A DNA stretch of 64,000 nt from Cristatella mucedo (Eukaryota; Bryozoa; Phylactolaemata; Cristatellidae), in assembly GCA_009760855.2 (NCBI GenBank), contig WPIO01000259.1:29501-93500 (forward strand), written 5' to 3'. The translations under genes and the position numbers were made by a program. This document shows, piece by piece, positions 9,780 through 21,954 of the stretch. A model generated the notes under the pieces. The model saw only the letters and a program-made list of their open reading frames with translations, searched no databases and was not told where the DNA came from. Position 1 is the first letter of the stretch, and each line of letters begins with the position of its first letter.

Positions 9780-12260
9780 GCAATCCACCACAATCCACTC
9801 TAATTAGGCTAGCAATGACCAGATGTAAGCAGTGCCGAGCTCAAATTGTTCGCTGATATTGTAGTACACGTTCAAATTTATCTGTCCACAAAATTTCACA
9901 TCAGTGCGTGCATGCGCACTTACGCAAATGAGCTTTGGCGCCGGACGCCTATACCGAAATCCACCATAAACCACCACAATCCACCTCAATCCATTCTAGT
10001 TCCCGTCAAGTCCACCACAAATCAGCTTCGCACAAAAAAGTTTGAAGTATTCCAAAAAGTTTAGAATATCAAACTAGGCTACACGTACAACGTACCCAGA
10101 ACATTTTTCGCGATTCCACTCACGCGTTCTCACGAAGTCCACTGAAACAAGATGCAGTGGACCAGGCCAATACCAAAATCCGCTGCAATCCACCACAATC
10201 CATTGCATTCCAACATGCAACGAAAGTTAATGATCGAAAGGTTCCTTTTTTGATTGCAAATGACAGCACACTCTGCGACAATTGCATTAAAAAAGTTTCA
10301 CTGCATCGGCATGGCCGTTCTCGAGCAGTGCCCTGCAATCGACCTCAGTAGCCCGGGCCAATACGCCAATCCACTTCAATCTACAGAATCCACCGCATAA
10401 AAAAATCGAAATACATTGCACCGAGCTCCAGCATTTATTGAATATTAAATTGCCCCGTGTTGTGTGTACAGCCATGTAAAATAAAAAAAATTTGTGCCAC
10501 CTCTCATTGTGGCCATGGGCGGCCATCGCCTGAAATGACCTGGAAAACAAATTAACCCAATCAACTCTATTCCACGGCAAATCATCCTCAAATCGCCATC
10601 TTGAAGCTCTAATTGACATTGCATACAGGACTAGACTCAGTTCAAAGTGCATCCACAAAATTTCGTTCCATTGTGCCAACACGTTCTCGTGCAATGAAGT
10701 GCAATCGACTGCAACGACCCGGTCCCATACGCAATCCACCGAAATCCGATTCAATCTGCCACACAGCGACCAGAACGCGTACACTAGAAGCTCTAATTTT
10801 AATTGCACGCTGCTCTACTCTTTAGTTATTGTGTTCTCGCATAACTTCACTCTAATTGACTCCGCCATTCTGCAGTAATGCACTGCAATCGACTGCAACT
10901 GCCCGGCCAGTACGTCAATGTACCAAAACCCGTCGAAAAACGACCAGAGTACGCACAATTTAAGCTCTAATAGTGATTGAACGTTGCTCTAATTTTTGGT
11001 TATTGTATAATCCCACAATTTCACTACAGTCTTCTCGATCATTCGGCAGCAAGGCACTGCAATTGTCTACAATGGTCCGGGCCAATACCTCAATTACAGC
11101 AATCTGATTTACAGCAATCTTTACAGCAATCTGATGCAAAATGCCCTGAAATCTGTTTTGAAATGCTTTGATTTTTAATGCATGTTACAAAGCACACTGG
11201 TTAAAGTCAACCACATTTTTTTAAGCAATCGCGCTTGTACAATCTTGGGCAATGCATGGTAATCTATGGCAACGGCTCGGCCTGAAGCAGCAATCCACTA
11301 CAATCCGTGGCAAGCAGACACTAAATTGGCTGTAAGAAACACCGATTATTCTTGCATTTCACATTTATTTGTACTAAAAATAAAATTCTACGACTTTCAA
11401 GCTACCGTGCACGTTAATTGTCAACAGAAATTGCAGGGACTAATACCGAAATCCGTGGCAAATCGACGACTAATCTGCTGCACGTAGCTCAAATTCTCCT
11501 TCCACGTAACATCTCACAGCGTGCGCACATACTTTCAATCTTTTCAACCAGCTCTGACCGTTAAATCTTGGTCAATGCATGGCAACAGACGGCAATGGCC
11601 CGAGCAAAAACGGCAATGCCTTGTGATCCACCGCAAATCACTGGAAAATGACTGGGCCAAGATCAAATATAGCTTATCTGTCACAGCCCACTGTGTTGAA
11701 AATGCAATCCAATCCGTTCGACCAATCGCGAACGTACGATCGCGAGCAATGCACGGCAATCGACAGCAATTTTTTCCCCAATTCCCGGCGAATTGAAGAG
11801 AAGCGGGCAGTGCGGAAGCCTCAATTGTCATTACATATAACATTCCATTGCGTCCAAAGTAAAACCGTGGAACTTTCAAGATACTTTGTTTGTTAACTGT
11901 CAGCAATGCACGGCAATCAACAGCAATGGTAGGGGCCGATAGCGAAATCGGTAGAAAATTGACAAGATTGGTTGCAATAAACTGAAAATCTCATTCCATA
12001 TAACATGTACCTATGTGCACGCATAGTTTTCACCCATGGTACGCGTTCAATCGAGGGTAACCCTCGGCAATCGACGGCAAAGACCCGGTAAATACGCCAA
12101 TCCATAACGGACAGTTGCAAGTGCACCGACAGTTGCTGAGAGAAGCTCCAATTTTTCTTGCGTATTGCACTGCACAGCATTAAAAGTGTAGCCACATCCT
12201 TTTGTACCATCAACAAAGGCACAATCGGCGGCAATGGCCCCTGCAGACGAGTTTCGGGCG
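9780..12260. repeat. Degenerate ~175-bp satellite array
   Basis: About 13 spaced units share a core like GCAATGCACGGCAATCGACA followed by GGCCCGGCCAATAC and CGCAATCCAC, for example near 10155, 10330, 10700, 10880, 11050, 11260, 11580, 11750, 11910, 12060 and 12230. Spacing is roughly 150-190 bases and unit identity is low. ORFs in this stretch are not convincing genes. Confidence 0.7.
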
Positions 12261-12422
12261 ACTTTAATGGCGACTGCACTGGTCGCAGGCGATGCAGGCG
12301 GGAAGCTTACAAACCGAGGTGTAGCAGTCGTGTGAGCCGCTCTGGAGCAGAAGAGAATTGGACAGAAGAGAATGTGTGTTTGGGTATGTGTGTGCTAGCG
12401 TGCGCTCGTGTGTGTCTGTGTG

Positions 12423-12531
<109 letters not shown>

Positions 12532-13296
12532 AACGAGACCTGTTAACCTTTCACTATTAAATCGTGCTTGGTGAGCCAATACGGATGGATTGCTGTGGTT
12601 ACTGAGCTGAGCTCGCAGAGCTCGTACCTCGGGCTGAGTGGTTTGAGTCCGGCTGGGGCTGATCACAATGGCTGCGAGGCCACGCCCACAGCCACAGCCA
12701 GTCATCGGCCATCACCTAGTCCGACTCAGGTCGCTTTGCGCTTCCGTTAACCTACCTCAAATCCTTTGAAGTGATGACCTTAAGTTAATACCACCTTGCT
12801 AGTAAGTTCCAGTCTGGCTTTAGAACTAATCACTCCACAGAGTCAGCATTGCTTAGGGTATACAACGACCTACTTAGGAATGCAGATATGGATAGAGTGT
12901 CTCTGCTTGTTTTGCTCGATCTTTTGGCAGCTATTGATACTATCGATCACGAAGTTCTAGAACGCCTCTCATCTCGCCTGGGCATCACTGGCATTGCTCT
13001 GCAGGGGTTCAGGTCCTATCTCAGTGGGAGACTCCAGAGACTTGACGTGAATGGACAAAAATCATTCACGGTACCTCTGAACTATGAGGTACCTCAGAGC
13101 TCAGTGCTAGGTCCGGTTCTTTTCATAGTTTATACTCTCCCTCTTGCTGATTTGACTGCCAAGCACAATCTAGCTTTCACATCTATGCAGATGACACTCA
13201 GTTGCACCTTTGCTTTGACCCTTCCCAGCCTTTGAGCACCTATTAATTCTCTCAACTCACTTGCTGCATGCATTAATGACATCCGCACATGGATGT

Positions 13297-13604
13297 AATG
13301 TAATGTAATGTAATTTAATGTAATGTATCTCCGTCAGTAGCTCCACAAAGTCATAAAGACCATGTAGGCGTTACGCAGGAGAGTTTAGTATAGCGCACTC
13401 ACAGCCTAAGCGGCTTTCGGTACGCATTCGGTAGCCAACAGACTTCGTCTCACGCAACAAAGAGAAAGTAGGAAGCATAGCAGAGTTAGGAGAGCGGTTG
13501 AGGTAGTGAGTAGCATAGAAGTAGCAGTTCAGGACCGCTGAAAAAGATGTGCCATAGTCGGCAGTTGGAGAGTAGATGTCGTTGCGTAAGAATCACATTT
13601 TTTT
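13297..13604 (-). mobile_element. LINE-B 3' end inserted antisense in LINE-A
   Basis: (TGTAA)n-type tail (13297-13326) followed by the LINE-B 3' UTR (CTCCGTCAGTAGCTCCACAA, CGGTAGCCAACAGACTTCGT). LINE-A resumes at ~13605. Confidence 0.85.
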
Positions 13605-13841
13605 AAATTAAACGATGATAAAACTAACTTACTAGTTATGGGCAAGCTCAGCGTGATTCAGAAATTTGGAAAGGCTGTCGCTCAAAATTGGCTCTGCCAG
13701 CATGTCTCCTGTTGAATAACCTCGAAATCTAGGTGTCATGTTCCAAATCTATCTCTCGTTAGACGACCACATCAGCTCCTAAGTCAAATCTGCCTACTTT
13801 CAGCTACATAAAATTACTAAAATTTGGGCTTGTCTAGATAC

Positions 13842-13926
13842 TTTGCAGCAAATGTAAAGCGCCTAGAAAGAGATTAAGTTCTCTGAGGGCGCTTTATCAA
13901 GTGCAATATTATTATTATTATTATTA
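13842..13926 (+). mobile_element. 85-bp LINE-A tail inserted inside LINE-A, TSD TAGATA
   Basis: Only the stem-loop and (ATT)n tail (CTTTGCAGCAAATGTAAAGC...) are present. TAGATA occurs on both sides, showing target-primed insertion of a severely truncated copy. Confidence 0.8.
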
Positions 13927-14679
13927 GATAAAAATACCACGTCTAAGTTGGTCCATGCATTTGTGACATCCCGTCTCGACTTCTGCTACTCACTGCTTAC
14001 TGGCCTACCGGCATGTGCGATCAGGCAATTGCAGCTGGTGCAAAACTCTGCAGCTAGGCTTGTCTGTCATGAGCGTCGCAGTTGCCACATCAAACCACTT
14101 CTCGCCGACCTGCACTGGCTACCAGTCAAGCGACGGATTGACTTCAAGGTTTTGTCGCTCACTCTTAGATCACTTTATTCTTTGGCTCCAGCCTATCTCT
14201 CAGATTTACTCGCCCATCAGGCCAAGCATCCCACCACCCGCTTTTCAGAATCAAACAGTCTACAAATTCCTCGTACAAACCTCAAATTCTGTGGAGACTG
14301 TGCAGTTTGTTCGTATGCTTCCCAAGCCTGGAACTCCCTCCCGACTTGAGTCAGAACATCCCCTGACCTGACCACATTTAAAAAGAACTTAAAAGAACCT
14401 ATTTAGGACAGCATTTAGTGGGTCACTATGATTCGTCCTTGATGTGCTTATGCGTGCTGACACTGTGCACGCTGCCGCTAACCACATTTGCATGCCGACC
14501 CTGTGCATATCACCCCTAACCATGATATTCATGCTGCTTGTTTATCAAGCATGATGTTACTCACCATTCAATTGCATTTCTCTTTGCAGCAAATGTAAAG
14601 CGCCTAGAAAGAGATTGAGGTCGCCGATGGTGGTTTATCAAGTTAAATGTCATTTTTATTATTATAGTATCATATTATT

Positions 14680-15260
14680 AACTTTGCCTTAATTTAGGCT
14701 GACTTCATGACATTCCAAGACTCAAAAAAAGTAGGCACTTTACAGGTGTATAGAAAGCATTACAAAATTACTGATGGTAGCATCAGCAAGCAGCAGTCAT
14801 GAAATAAGCAAGCACATGCTTAAAAAGGACGTATTTAACAGGACTTAGCAAATGCTGTAATAAACAGGTGCTTTTTAAGCTTCTTTTTAAATTTCTAATT
14901 AATTGACATGCTTTCTTTGCAGCGCGTAATAAAAGTTGTTCACACCCGATCGACGTCACGATATCTCGTGACCTGACGACTTTTAAAAAGAAGCTCAAAA
15001 CGTAGGTGTTTAACACGGCGTTGCTGGGTCCATTAGATTCGTACTTTGTGTGCTTATGCATGCTGACACCTGTGCATACTATCACTGGTCATAATTTACA
15101 TTGTGACTCTGTGTATGTTACTTCTATCCATATTGTGCTTATTGGAGTTTTGCATGTTAGCACTGATCATTTGATCATGCTTCCTTTACAGCAAATTTCC
15201 TGCTTACGAATAGATGATTGAGTTCTCTGAAGCAGCAATACAGTCTCATTTTATTGTTAT
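14680..15260. mobile_element. Two diverged LINE 3' ends in inverted orientation
   Basis: Minus-oriented tail features lie at 14720-14890 (GGCACTTTACAG, GCAAATGCTGTAATAAACAG) and plus-oriented ones at 14980-15250 (GCTGGGTCCATTAGATTCGT, a decayed stem-loop, ATTATTAT). Both resemble a diverged LINE-A 3' region. Confidence 0.5.
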
Positions 15261-16263
15261 AATTATTATCAGCCAAGAATGATCGTAGGTCTCTAGCCCA
15301 CACGTCATGGCATACTCAAATGCCCTTCACTTTTTCAACACATGCAAGGCTTCTTAGCGCCAGATACGAATGATAATAATCGTATTCATACGTCATTTGC
15401 TTAGCACCCGAAGATAAATTAATCTCCACGCATTTGCTTTAAAAATCGCTGCAATACAATTATTATTACATGGGTTGGAAATGAAAATTATCAAGAATGC
15501 AATAGCAGATTAGTATAGCGCGTTATCGCCCCAGTATCCTAAAGCAAGCACGGATGCACTCATGGTACCGGTTAGTTAGAAACCTTGGGGTATTCAAATA
15601 AATTAATTGGATCTTGCACGGGTGCGCATGCAGTATCGCAGGAAAAACAGGAAAGTTAAGTGGCTCTAGAAAAAAGCTGGCAGAAACAAGAATTTCTTTA
15701 CGCGAGCCATGAAGTAAAATTGAATGAATTGAATGGAGCCAATTCATGGTTCGCAGTGATCTAATTATACGATTGGCTAATTCACGATCCACGGAAAGCG
15801 AGTTTCTAACTTTTCCCGTATAAAATCTGGAAGCTGCCAGAACATTTAGCGAGATATTGAGCAGCTCTGCTTTATCATCTCGTCGAGATATTCTCGCTAC
15901 AACCTACGCAATTGCGAAGCTGAAAGCTATTCGTAAGTACTTACCTGCGTAATTACGCAACCTCCCTATCGTGATTATAAGGTTCAATTTCAGGCCATCA
16001 ATGACATCTTATTCACGTCACTGGGCTCCAGCCCTGCGGAATATGTTAAGAATCTGAGAAGAGACTACGTTCTGTTGGCACGTTATTCAAAATGGCATAT
16101 ATTGCTGTCTCGTTGAATTCCTGCATGCGACCGTACTTTAAGCATTGGGACTGGTGCATCAATTCAATTCAAATTCAAAATAAATTCAAATCAATTCGGG
16201 TAGCTATTACCGCCGGCTAACTAGAGCACGGCTGACAGATGCAGGTTTTCCTGCAATTTTCAG
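15261..16263. other. Intergenic or intronic DNA, nothing recognised
   Basis: No conserved coding or repeat family seen; a short AATTCAAATTCAAAATAAATT-like low-complexity patch lies near 16160-16195. Confidence 0.45.
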
Positions 16264-16495
16264 ATCCGACGCTTATTACACTGCCCGACGAGCTCTGTGA
16301 GGAGGATAAGAAGAAGGAGACGCCGCGGAGCGTCATCTCGAGCAGCAGCTGAGGAATATAATGAGTGACATACCAGACCTGAATGCTGAGCAGCCGGTGG
16401 TCGTTCCCGCTGAGCCTGTTTATGTTCACCTCTTAACCGGCAGGTTCGCAAAGCTGCCTTCGAACCTTGAATTGATGAACCAGGAACATGCAAAG
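16264..16495 (+). CDS. Candidate exon with coding-like sequence in two frames
   Basis: A good acceptor (CTGCAATTTTCAG|, AG 16262-16263) and a strong donor (CAAAG|GTAAGA, GT 16496) bound this exon. Entered in phase 1, as the Mab-21 exon requires, it reads DPTLITLPDELCEEDKKKE and stops at TGA 16349-16351. A second frame, open from 16310, reads through EGDAAERHLEQQLRN to ATG 16361 and then MSDIPDLNAEQPVVVPAEP... up to the donor in phase 0, which matches the phase-0 acceptor of the 21236 exon. The frames would merge by a one-base shift in the AAG run at 16308-16316. So this is either the last exon of the Mab-21 gene followed 9 bp later by the start of another gene, or one exon with a frameshift (mutation, sequence error or programmed). 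No family match for either peptide. Confidence 0.5.
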
Positions 16496-16989
16496 GTAAG
16501 AGTTACAGACACGTGAAAGAGTGGCAGACTCTTCTCATTGAAACGCTTTCCCTCCAGAGTGATGCTGCATCAATTCCCAGCTTTTATTTCACTGTTGACA
16601 TAATCGGAAAGGTGGATTGTTGCCGACTTACCTAAGCGGAGCCTTTGCGCCCCCGGCTTATTGGAGGGGTTGCTTGTAAGTACTTGGCACTTCTGCTCAG
16701 CCCTGCTACGATTCGCTATAGTGGACCGGGTCAATGATTGATCCCTCATTGTTTGAAAATAGGCGTTGCTTTGCTAGTTAAAAGGTCTGCTGCGATACTT
16801 GGCTCACAGCATCCCAAGCTTTCATGGAGAGCGAACTGGCGCTCAGGCTGTCCCTGCTGGCCTCCGCTATATATTGCTCTCCAGGGCAGCACCGGATTAT
16901 TTTTTTGAGGTGTTACAGAGATACTTACCTGCATGCATACATGCATACTTGCAGACGTACGTAGAGGCACCTACAAGCGATTTGAGTCA

Positions 16990-17290
16990 GAAGAGCCGGT
17001 GCGATGCATAGCCTGCGCGTGAAGCGTTTCGGATAAGTACTCTGAAGTAAGGGAATGGAAGGACCGAAAAATGAGTGACCGAATCTTTAACCCGAAGATC
17101 TGCGCTTTGATAAGGATCTGGTGCAGGTCGGTAAGACGTGGTTTAAGGTGGCAGCAGTGATGTTTGCTACTGAGAAGTCCGATAGTAAATCTTTGCACTA
17201 ACTGTAGGCGCATCATTGCGCACGCAGGAAAACCTGGGACTATTAAGTTGCCAAACTCCACGAGGTGTCCCTGGTGTACGAGAGGGTGCA
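16990..17290 (-). mobile_element. Old LINE RT C-terminal remnant
   Basis: Minus-strand codons resemble the LINE-A C-terminus (PACAMMRLQLVQRFT, LTDLHQILIKAQI) with heavy divergence. Confidence 0.6.
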
Positions 17291-18254
17291 CCTGGGCATC
17301 CGTTCATTGGGCGCTTAAGTATTCCCGTCTGTGTGTGCGTGCAGATGCGAATTGCGAAGTTTCTTATGAAACTGAACAGTAGCCAGTTTACGTGAGGAAG
17401 ATTTGCTATGTGATTCGATACCGAAAACACAAAAATGCGTAGCTCTCAATTCAACGAAATGAAAAACATTAGCCAGGATCGGGCAAGAGAGTGAGACATT
17501 TACCTGATACTATGGGTGCCACCTGCATTTAATTTTCTCCACGTGCAACCTAGGCAGTGTGAATAATTCCTCGCCAAATGCAACTTGTAGAGATTAAATC
17601 GGCTTATAAAGCTTTGCAGATTGCATTATTTCTCAGTACATGACGGTCACAGTTTAAATAATTCCACGGTATTTATTTACATAATCCCACAGTATTTATT
17701 TATACAGTATTCATTTGTCAGCTAACTATTAATGCTTGCCCAAGAATAAACTCTGCCTGCACGTTAGATGTGATAAAAGCCATCCCTTGGCATTGCATTT
17801 GCATGAATGCTTAGCATGTGTGTGAAGCACAGTACTAACGAGAAGCATGTCAATGATATGTGTATGATAATACCCAGATTTGAATTCAAGCCAAGCATTC
17901 GTACACATGCGGAGGAAGTACGCTTTGAACAGGATGGTTTATTAGGTATGAAAATCAATCAATCGGCTAGAGATTTTCTAATTTTATGAAGTTTAATTGT
18001 GTCAGGCTAGCTTATCAGATTCATGTACTGCCACAAGTAGTGGGTTCCTATGTATGTTGCTTGAAGGTCACGTGGCAATATGATGACCGTACGGCCCGCC
18101 TTTTCCTCTACGTACTGCAAATCCTTCTTTGGTGAATTTTAGTTACATCCAATGGATAGGAAAATGAACTTATGTTTGAGCTGTTTAGTGAATTCGTCGG
18201 TAAATGAGAGGCTAGACACAAATCCGAGAAAGGATAAGTAGAGCTACAATAAAA

Positions 18255-18446
18255 ATGCGTTTAGTGATGAACGGAAAGTACTGCCTGTTCAAGAATCTTT
18301 TTGTACCGCCCGCAGAACTCGAAGGGCGCATGCACGCTTTCGGAGCAAACGGTTGGAGGCTTGGCTTCTCTTTTAGCGTCAATCAGGCGGATGTCGTAAC
18401 GTTAGTCGTGAGTGAATGCAATGTTTTGAAAGCATGCACGCGATAG
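18255..18446 (+). CDS. Small ORF or possible exon, function unknown
   Basis: A 63-codon ORF from ATG 18255, with mixed composition and no repeat character (contains NLFVPPAELEGRMHAFGANG). A donor-like GTGAGT follows codon GTC near 18409, and an in-frame phase-0 AG lies near 18278, so a symmetric phase-0 exon would fit between the exons ending at 16495 and starting at 21236. The acceptor has no pyrimidine tract and no family is recognised. It may be a chance ORF. Confidence 0.2.
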   Translation: MRLVMNGKYCLFKNLFVPPAELEGRMHAFGANGWRLGFSFSVNQADVVTLVVSECNVLKACTR

Positions 18447-18944
18447 GTGCACTAGCTAGCTCTCCAAATAATATACGACAATAATAAATTTAAATAGTGC
18501 CCCAAAAAGTCAAATCCTCTTAGTTGGCACTTTACGTGTGCTGAACGGGATACCAATTACGTGGTTGGTCGAAGTGTGCGAAATTTATAAACACACAGGC
18601 ACACAAAGAATATTTCACTATGACGAAGCTAAGGCTACGAGAAGCAATAAGGTTTTTAGCTTCTATAACATCTCGCTAAATCAAGGAAGGTGACGTAATG
18701 TCAGTCGGTAGTGAGATCGAGGCTTCGGAAGCAGTTTAGCTGAAGGCGTTGTCTCAAAGAATTATCTCGTTAGTTAGGGCTCAACCAGATAACCAGAGTG
18801 ATCAGTTAGTGCGACGCCAGGCTCGGAAAGAAATTAATTAAGATCGGTACGCCCAAGTTCGATAATGAAGAAACCTCCATGGTGCATTCGCAGATTGAGT
18901 CAGAATCTGAGGTTCGTCAGAAGCTCAGCTAATCGACGTGTGTC

Positions 18945-19118
18945 AGAAGAGCAGCTGTTTGAAATGCCTCTTTTGTATAGCGACAGAAGAGCCTTTACGG
19001 CTATCACCACTCCTTGCAGTGGCGATGAAGTATCGCCCACCGCAGGAATCGAACCCACGACCTCGGTCCCGAGGTCGTGAAAGCAACTGCCTTACCTAGT
19101 GTGCCATCACGGCTCACC
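18945..19118 (-). mobile_element. tRNA-derived SINE, well preserved
   Basis: Reverse orientation; the head has A box TGGCACACTAGG and B box GGGTTCGATTCCTGC, and the tail contains CTCTTCTGTCGCTATAC. Confidence 0.85.
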
Positions 19119-19274
19119 AAGAGCATATGGTACAATCTGAGGCCTTATTAGGAAGTAAGTCGCATATGTTGGCCAGATCAAGGCAATGGATAGATACAGC
19201 AGCGACTATGTCGGTAAGAAGTAGAGGAAGTAATAATAACAATGTACTTGATACACGGAGGGGAGCAGCGCGCA

Positions 19275-19482
19275 AAGCCTATTGCTCTACGGAGAGCTCT
19301 ACGTATTGCTCTACGGAGAGCTCTACGTATTGCTCTACGGAGAGCTCTACGTATTGCTCTGCGGAGAGCTCTACGTATTTCTCTACGTATTTCTCTACGG
19401 AAAGCTCTACGTATTGCTCTACGGAAAGCTCTACGTATTTCTCTACGGAGAGCTCTACGTATTGCTCTGCGGAGAGCTCATT
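19275..19482. repeat. 24-bp minisatellite
   Basis: About eight to nine units of TATTGCTCTACGGAGAGCTC plus TACG with variants. Open frames on both strands come from the repeat. Confidence 0.92.
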
Positions 19483-19589
19483 AGCAGCTTGTCGCTGCTG
19501 ATGCATTTAGGATATGATAATAATAATAGCGATAATAATAAGAAGAATATTGTTCGTGCGCTCCAAGAGAGCTACATCTCTATCTAGGT

Positions 19590-19771
19590 CAGTGGTTCTC
19601 AACCATCCCATTGCAGCGACCCTTTAATACAGTTCCTCGTGTTGTGGCGACCCCAACCATAAAATTAGTGCGTGCAAAATGTGGAAATGTTTTCCGACGG
19701 TCTTAGGCGACCCCTGTGAAAGAGTCGTTCGACCCTCAAAGGTGTGGCGACCCACAGGTTGAGAACCACTG
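19590..19771. mobile_element. SPIN-like hAT MITE
   Basis: A 182-bp element with 15-bp terminal inverted repeats CAGTGGTTCTCAACC / GGTTGAGAACCACTG. Internal segments such as TTTAATACAGTTCCTCGTGT and GGCGACCCCTGTGAAAGAGT resemble, from memory, the SPIN (SPace INvaders) hAT consensus of vertebrates. It sits inside a LINE-like tail (CATCTCTATCTAGG before, CAAGGCGCTTTACA after). Confidence 0.8.
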
Positions 19772-19804
19772 ACCAAGGCGCTTTACAATTCACTGCAGGA
19801 CAAA

Positions 19805-20900
19805 CAGTGACCAAGAGTTAACGACATGCAAAGCATCCTACTGCTGAAACGATCATTCGAAATTACATAAGAATCATGCTTAGATTAGCATGCAAAAGCG
19901 CATAAGTGAACTCTCGGTGCTACCGGTAAGTTTAATCCCTAGATTAAAACATGGCACTGAATTATGCATTGCTAAACACGCAAAGCTCACTGAAAATGCA
20001 AGGAAAGTTCACTTGGACACAAGGAAAGCCGAGGCTACATACATGAGGTACATACAGGGTACATACGGTACATATCCAAAAGTCATGCGGCTTATTTGAA
20101 TAGTGAATGGGCGGTATTTAAATTCTGGACTAATCAGCTTTTATGATCGCTGAGGTGATAATCTGGTGACTAGAAAGGTGCTGCAGCTAACTGTGTGAAA
20201 AGATTTTGTGATAGCAAAATTATTTTTTTCTGGGGTTTCGGTTTTGTTTGTTTACTGTTTCGCATAGTTCCCAATATTTTCAGGCCAATTGGGAGTACTT
20301 GTACTTGAAAAACCATCAAGCAAAAGATAATCTTGAAACACGAAGCTCGCTTTCGCCTGTTGTCAGCTTATCGGTAATAACAAGCGAATATTACTGTAAC
20401 TGTCGTAGTATAATTGAAGATTAGTTAATTTTCGGCAGCCTTTAGAGTTCAGTTTATGACAGATTACACGAATGCCTGGGTCTTTGGCCAGTGGTAAGGT
20501 TAAGTGGTAAGGTAATGTAAGGTTCTTTACGACTGGATCTATAGGATTTTTTGGATGCAGCAATCTTTTGTTTCCGGCTGCAAGTGACACGACGGCCGCC
20601 GAGACTTTCATGCCGTGACGTAAGTGAGGCAATCGAATCCGAATTAGCTGACCTTTAGTTATTTCAGCTGAGGCACTGTGATTTTGTGACAGAAGTATAA
20701 TGGAGTTTGCCTTTCTATTTCATTTCTTCTTTATAAAATAGGATGTAGAGAAAATAGGCGGCTGAAAAGAACGTGAATGATAAGCTTATAAGGCTCTCTG
20801 AATCTATAGTTGGATTCATGTACAATGCACAATGTAGCTCTCACTATTCGCTCTATCTACGTATATATATAAAATCTGCTAATTAAAGCGAGAAAGTCCG
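19805..20900. other. Stretch with no recognised feature
   Basis: No protein family, RNA gene or dispersed repeat recognised. Short ORFs only. Confidence 0.45.
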
Positions 20901-21002
20901 TCGCGCCTCAAGACGGTGCACTTGTGTCAAGCGACAAGACGGCGAAGCGTTGTCTTCCGGGACGAAGCTACTATAGCTCAGCAAAGCGAGTCCACAGGCA
21001 GT

Positions 21003-21006
<4 letters not shown>

Positions 21007-21079
<73 letters not shown>

Positions 21080-21080
21080 T
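21007..21080. repeat. (AT)n(GT)n(AT)n compound microsatellite
   Basis: AT run, then about 11 GT units, then AT again; a further (AT)n lies at 21187-21217. Confidence 0.95.
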
Positions 21081-21185
21081 GCCACGATTACTGCTATTTG
21101 TGTTTTATCTATAGCTAAATGTGTATATGCGGTCTTGCTCCTGATACTGAAATTTGTGTTATATCTGTAGCTTCAGTTTTACATT

Positions 21186-21221
<36 letters not shown>

Positions 21222-21235
21222 CCTATGTGCACGTT

Positions 21236-21687
21236 GCAGATACTGTCGGCGCTTGAGGATGAAGCCAAGGCAGCTAGCCGTCGCTGCTGCACTAGCCTCC
21301 GCATGGCCTTATTTTATGAGCAGCTCGGCGAGGGCATGATGGCTGGTAAAGTCTACTCATTGATCGGCCCGGAGTCCATCCCTACGCCATTCGGAGTGAG
21401 CCTGAAAGTGCACCGCGCAGTCAGGTCAAGCATCCTTCTCTGCTCGATTTTATTTTGCAGCCTCACATTTACGGCTGTAATGGTCACGTCCTTGGTTTGC
21501 AAGTTGGAGTGTTCTCCGAATCAAGATGTCAATACTTTTGATACAGGGAACACGAACTCGCAGGATAATTTCCACAATGTAGGTATTTTGGGGCGTGGAG
21601 AGGGACCCTACTATGCCTCGGGCTCGGCATCCATAGAGGATTCCCTTTTCTCTGGCTTCGGAAGGGGCCGACCATTCATCATCAAGG
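21236..21687 (+). CDS. Candidate exon with membrane segment
   Basis: Follows a usable acceptor (TGTGCACGTTGCAG|) just after an (AT)n run and enters in phase 0. It reads ILSALEDEAKAASRRCC, then a helix (ALFYEQLGEGMMAGKVYSL), then a strongly hydrophobic span beginning SSILLCSILFCSLTFTAV (about residues 62-85 of the exon), then a polar Asn/Ser/Gly-rich tail. An in-frame TAG lies at 21690, but a donor-like AAGG|GTTAGT at 21688 would end the exon one base into a codon (phase 1). Phase 0 entry matches the exon ending at 16495, so the two may form one transcript. Family unknown. Could also be a terminal exon ending at the TAG. Confidence 0.45.
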
Positions 21688-21954
21688 GTTAGTGCATAGA
21701 ACGTCTGCTTATAGTAATAATATCAATATTATCGATAGTAATATTATAATCTAATATAACTGGAGAGCCTTAGGGTGTTGCTCCACACCAAATTTCACAG
21801 AATTAGTGAAAGCAGCGCCGCATTTGTCTTCCGACCGTTTCAGATGGTGTTTGCTTCCGCTTTCGCTTACGGGTTTTCATGCATTGCCTCAGATAGACAA
21901 CTTAGCGTTTAAGCGATCCAAATCTACAAAAATATATGCTTATTTAACCGCCTC

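Larger units (their letters stand above)
12793..14665 (+). mobile_element. LINE-A copy, RT to 3' end, containing two nested LINE pieces
   Basis: Plus-strand RT motifs: FRTNHSTESALLRVYNDLL, motif A (LLDLLAAIDTIDH), motif B region (PQSSVLGPVLF). The copy is interrupted at 13297-13604 by antisense LINE-B and at 13842-13926 by a short sense LINE-A tail. The C-terminal region resumes at ~13930 (TSRLDFCYSLLTGLPACAIR) and ends with the stem-loop and (ATT)n near 14660. Frameshifts and substitutions show that it is dead. Confidence 0.88.

Noticed and set aside
19127-19587. Overlapping repetitive ORFs (CSTESSTY and ALRRALRI types)
   Set aside because: Produced by the 24-bp tandem repeat on both strands.
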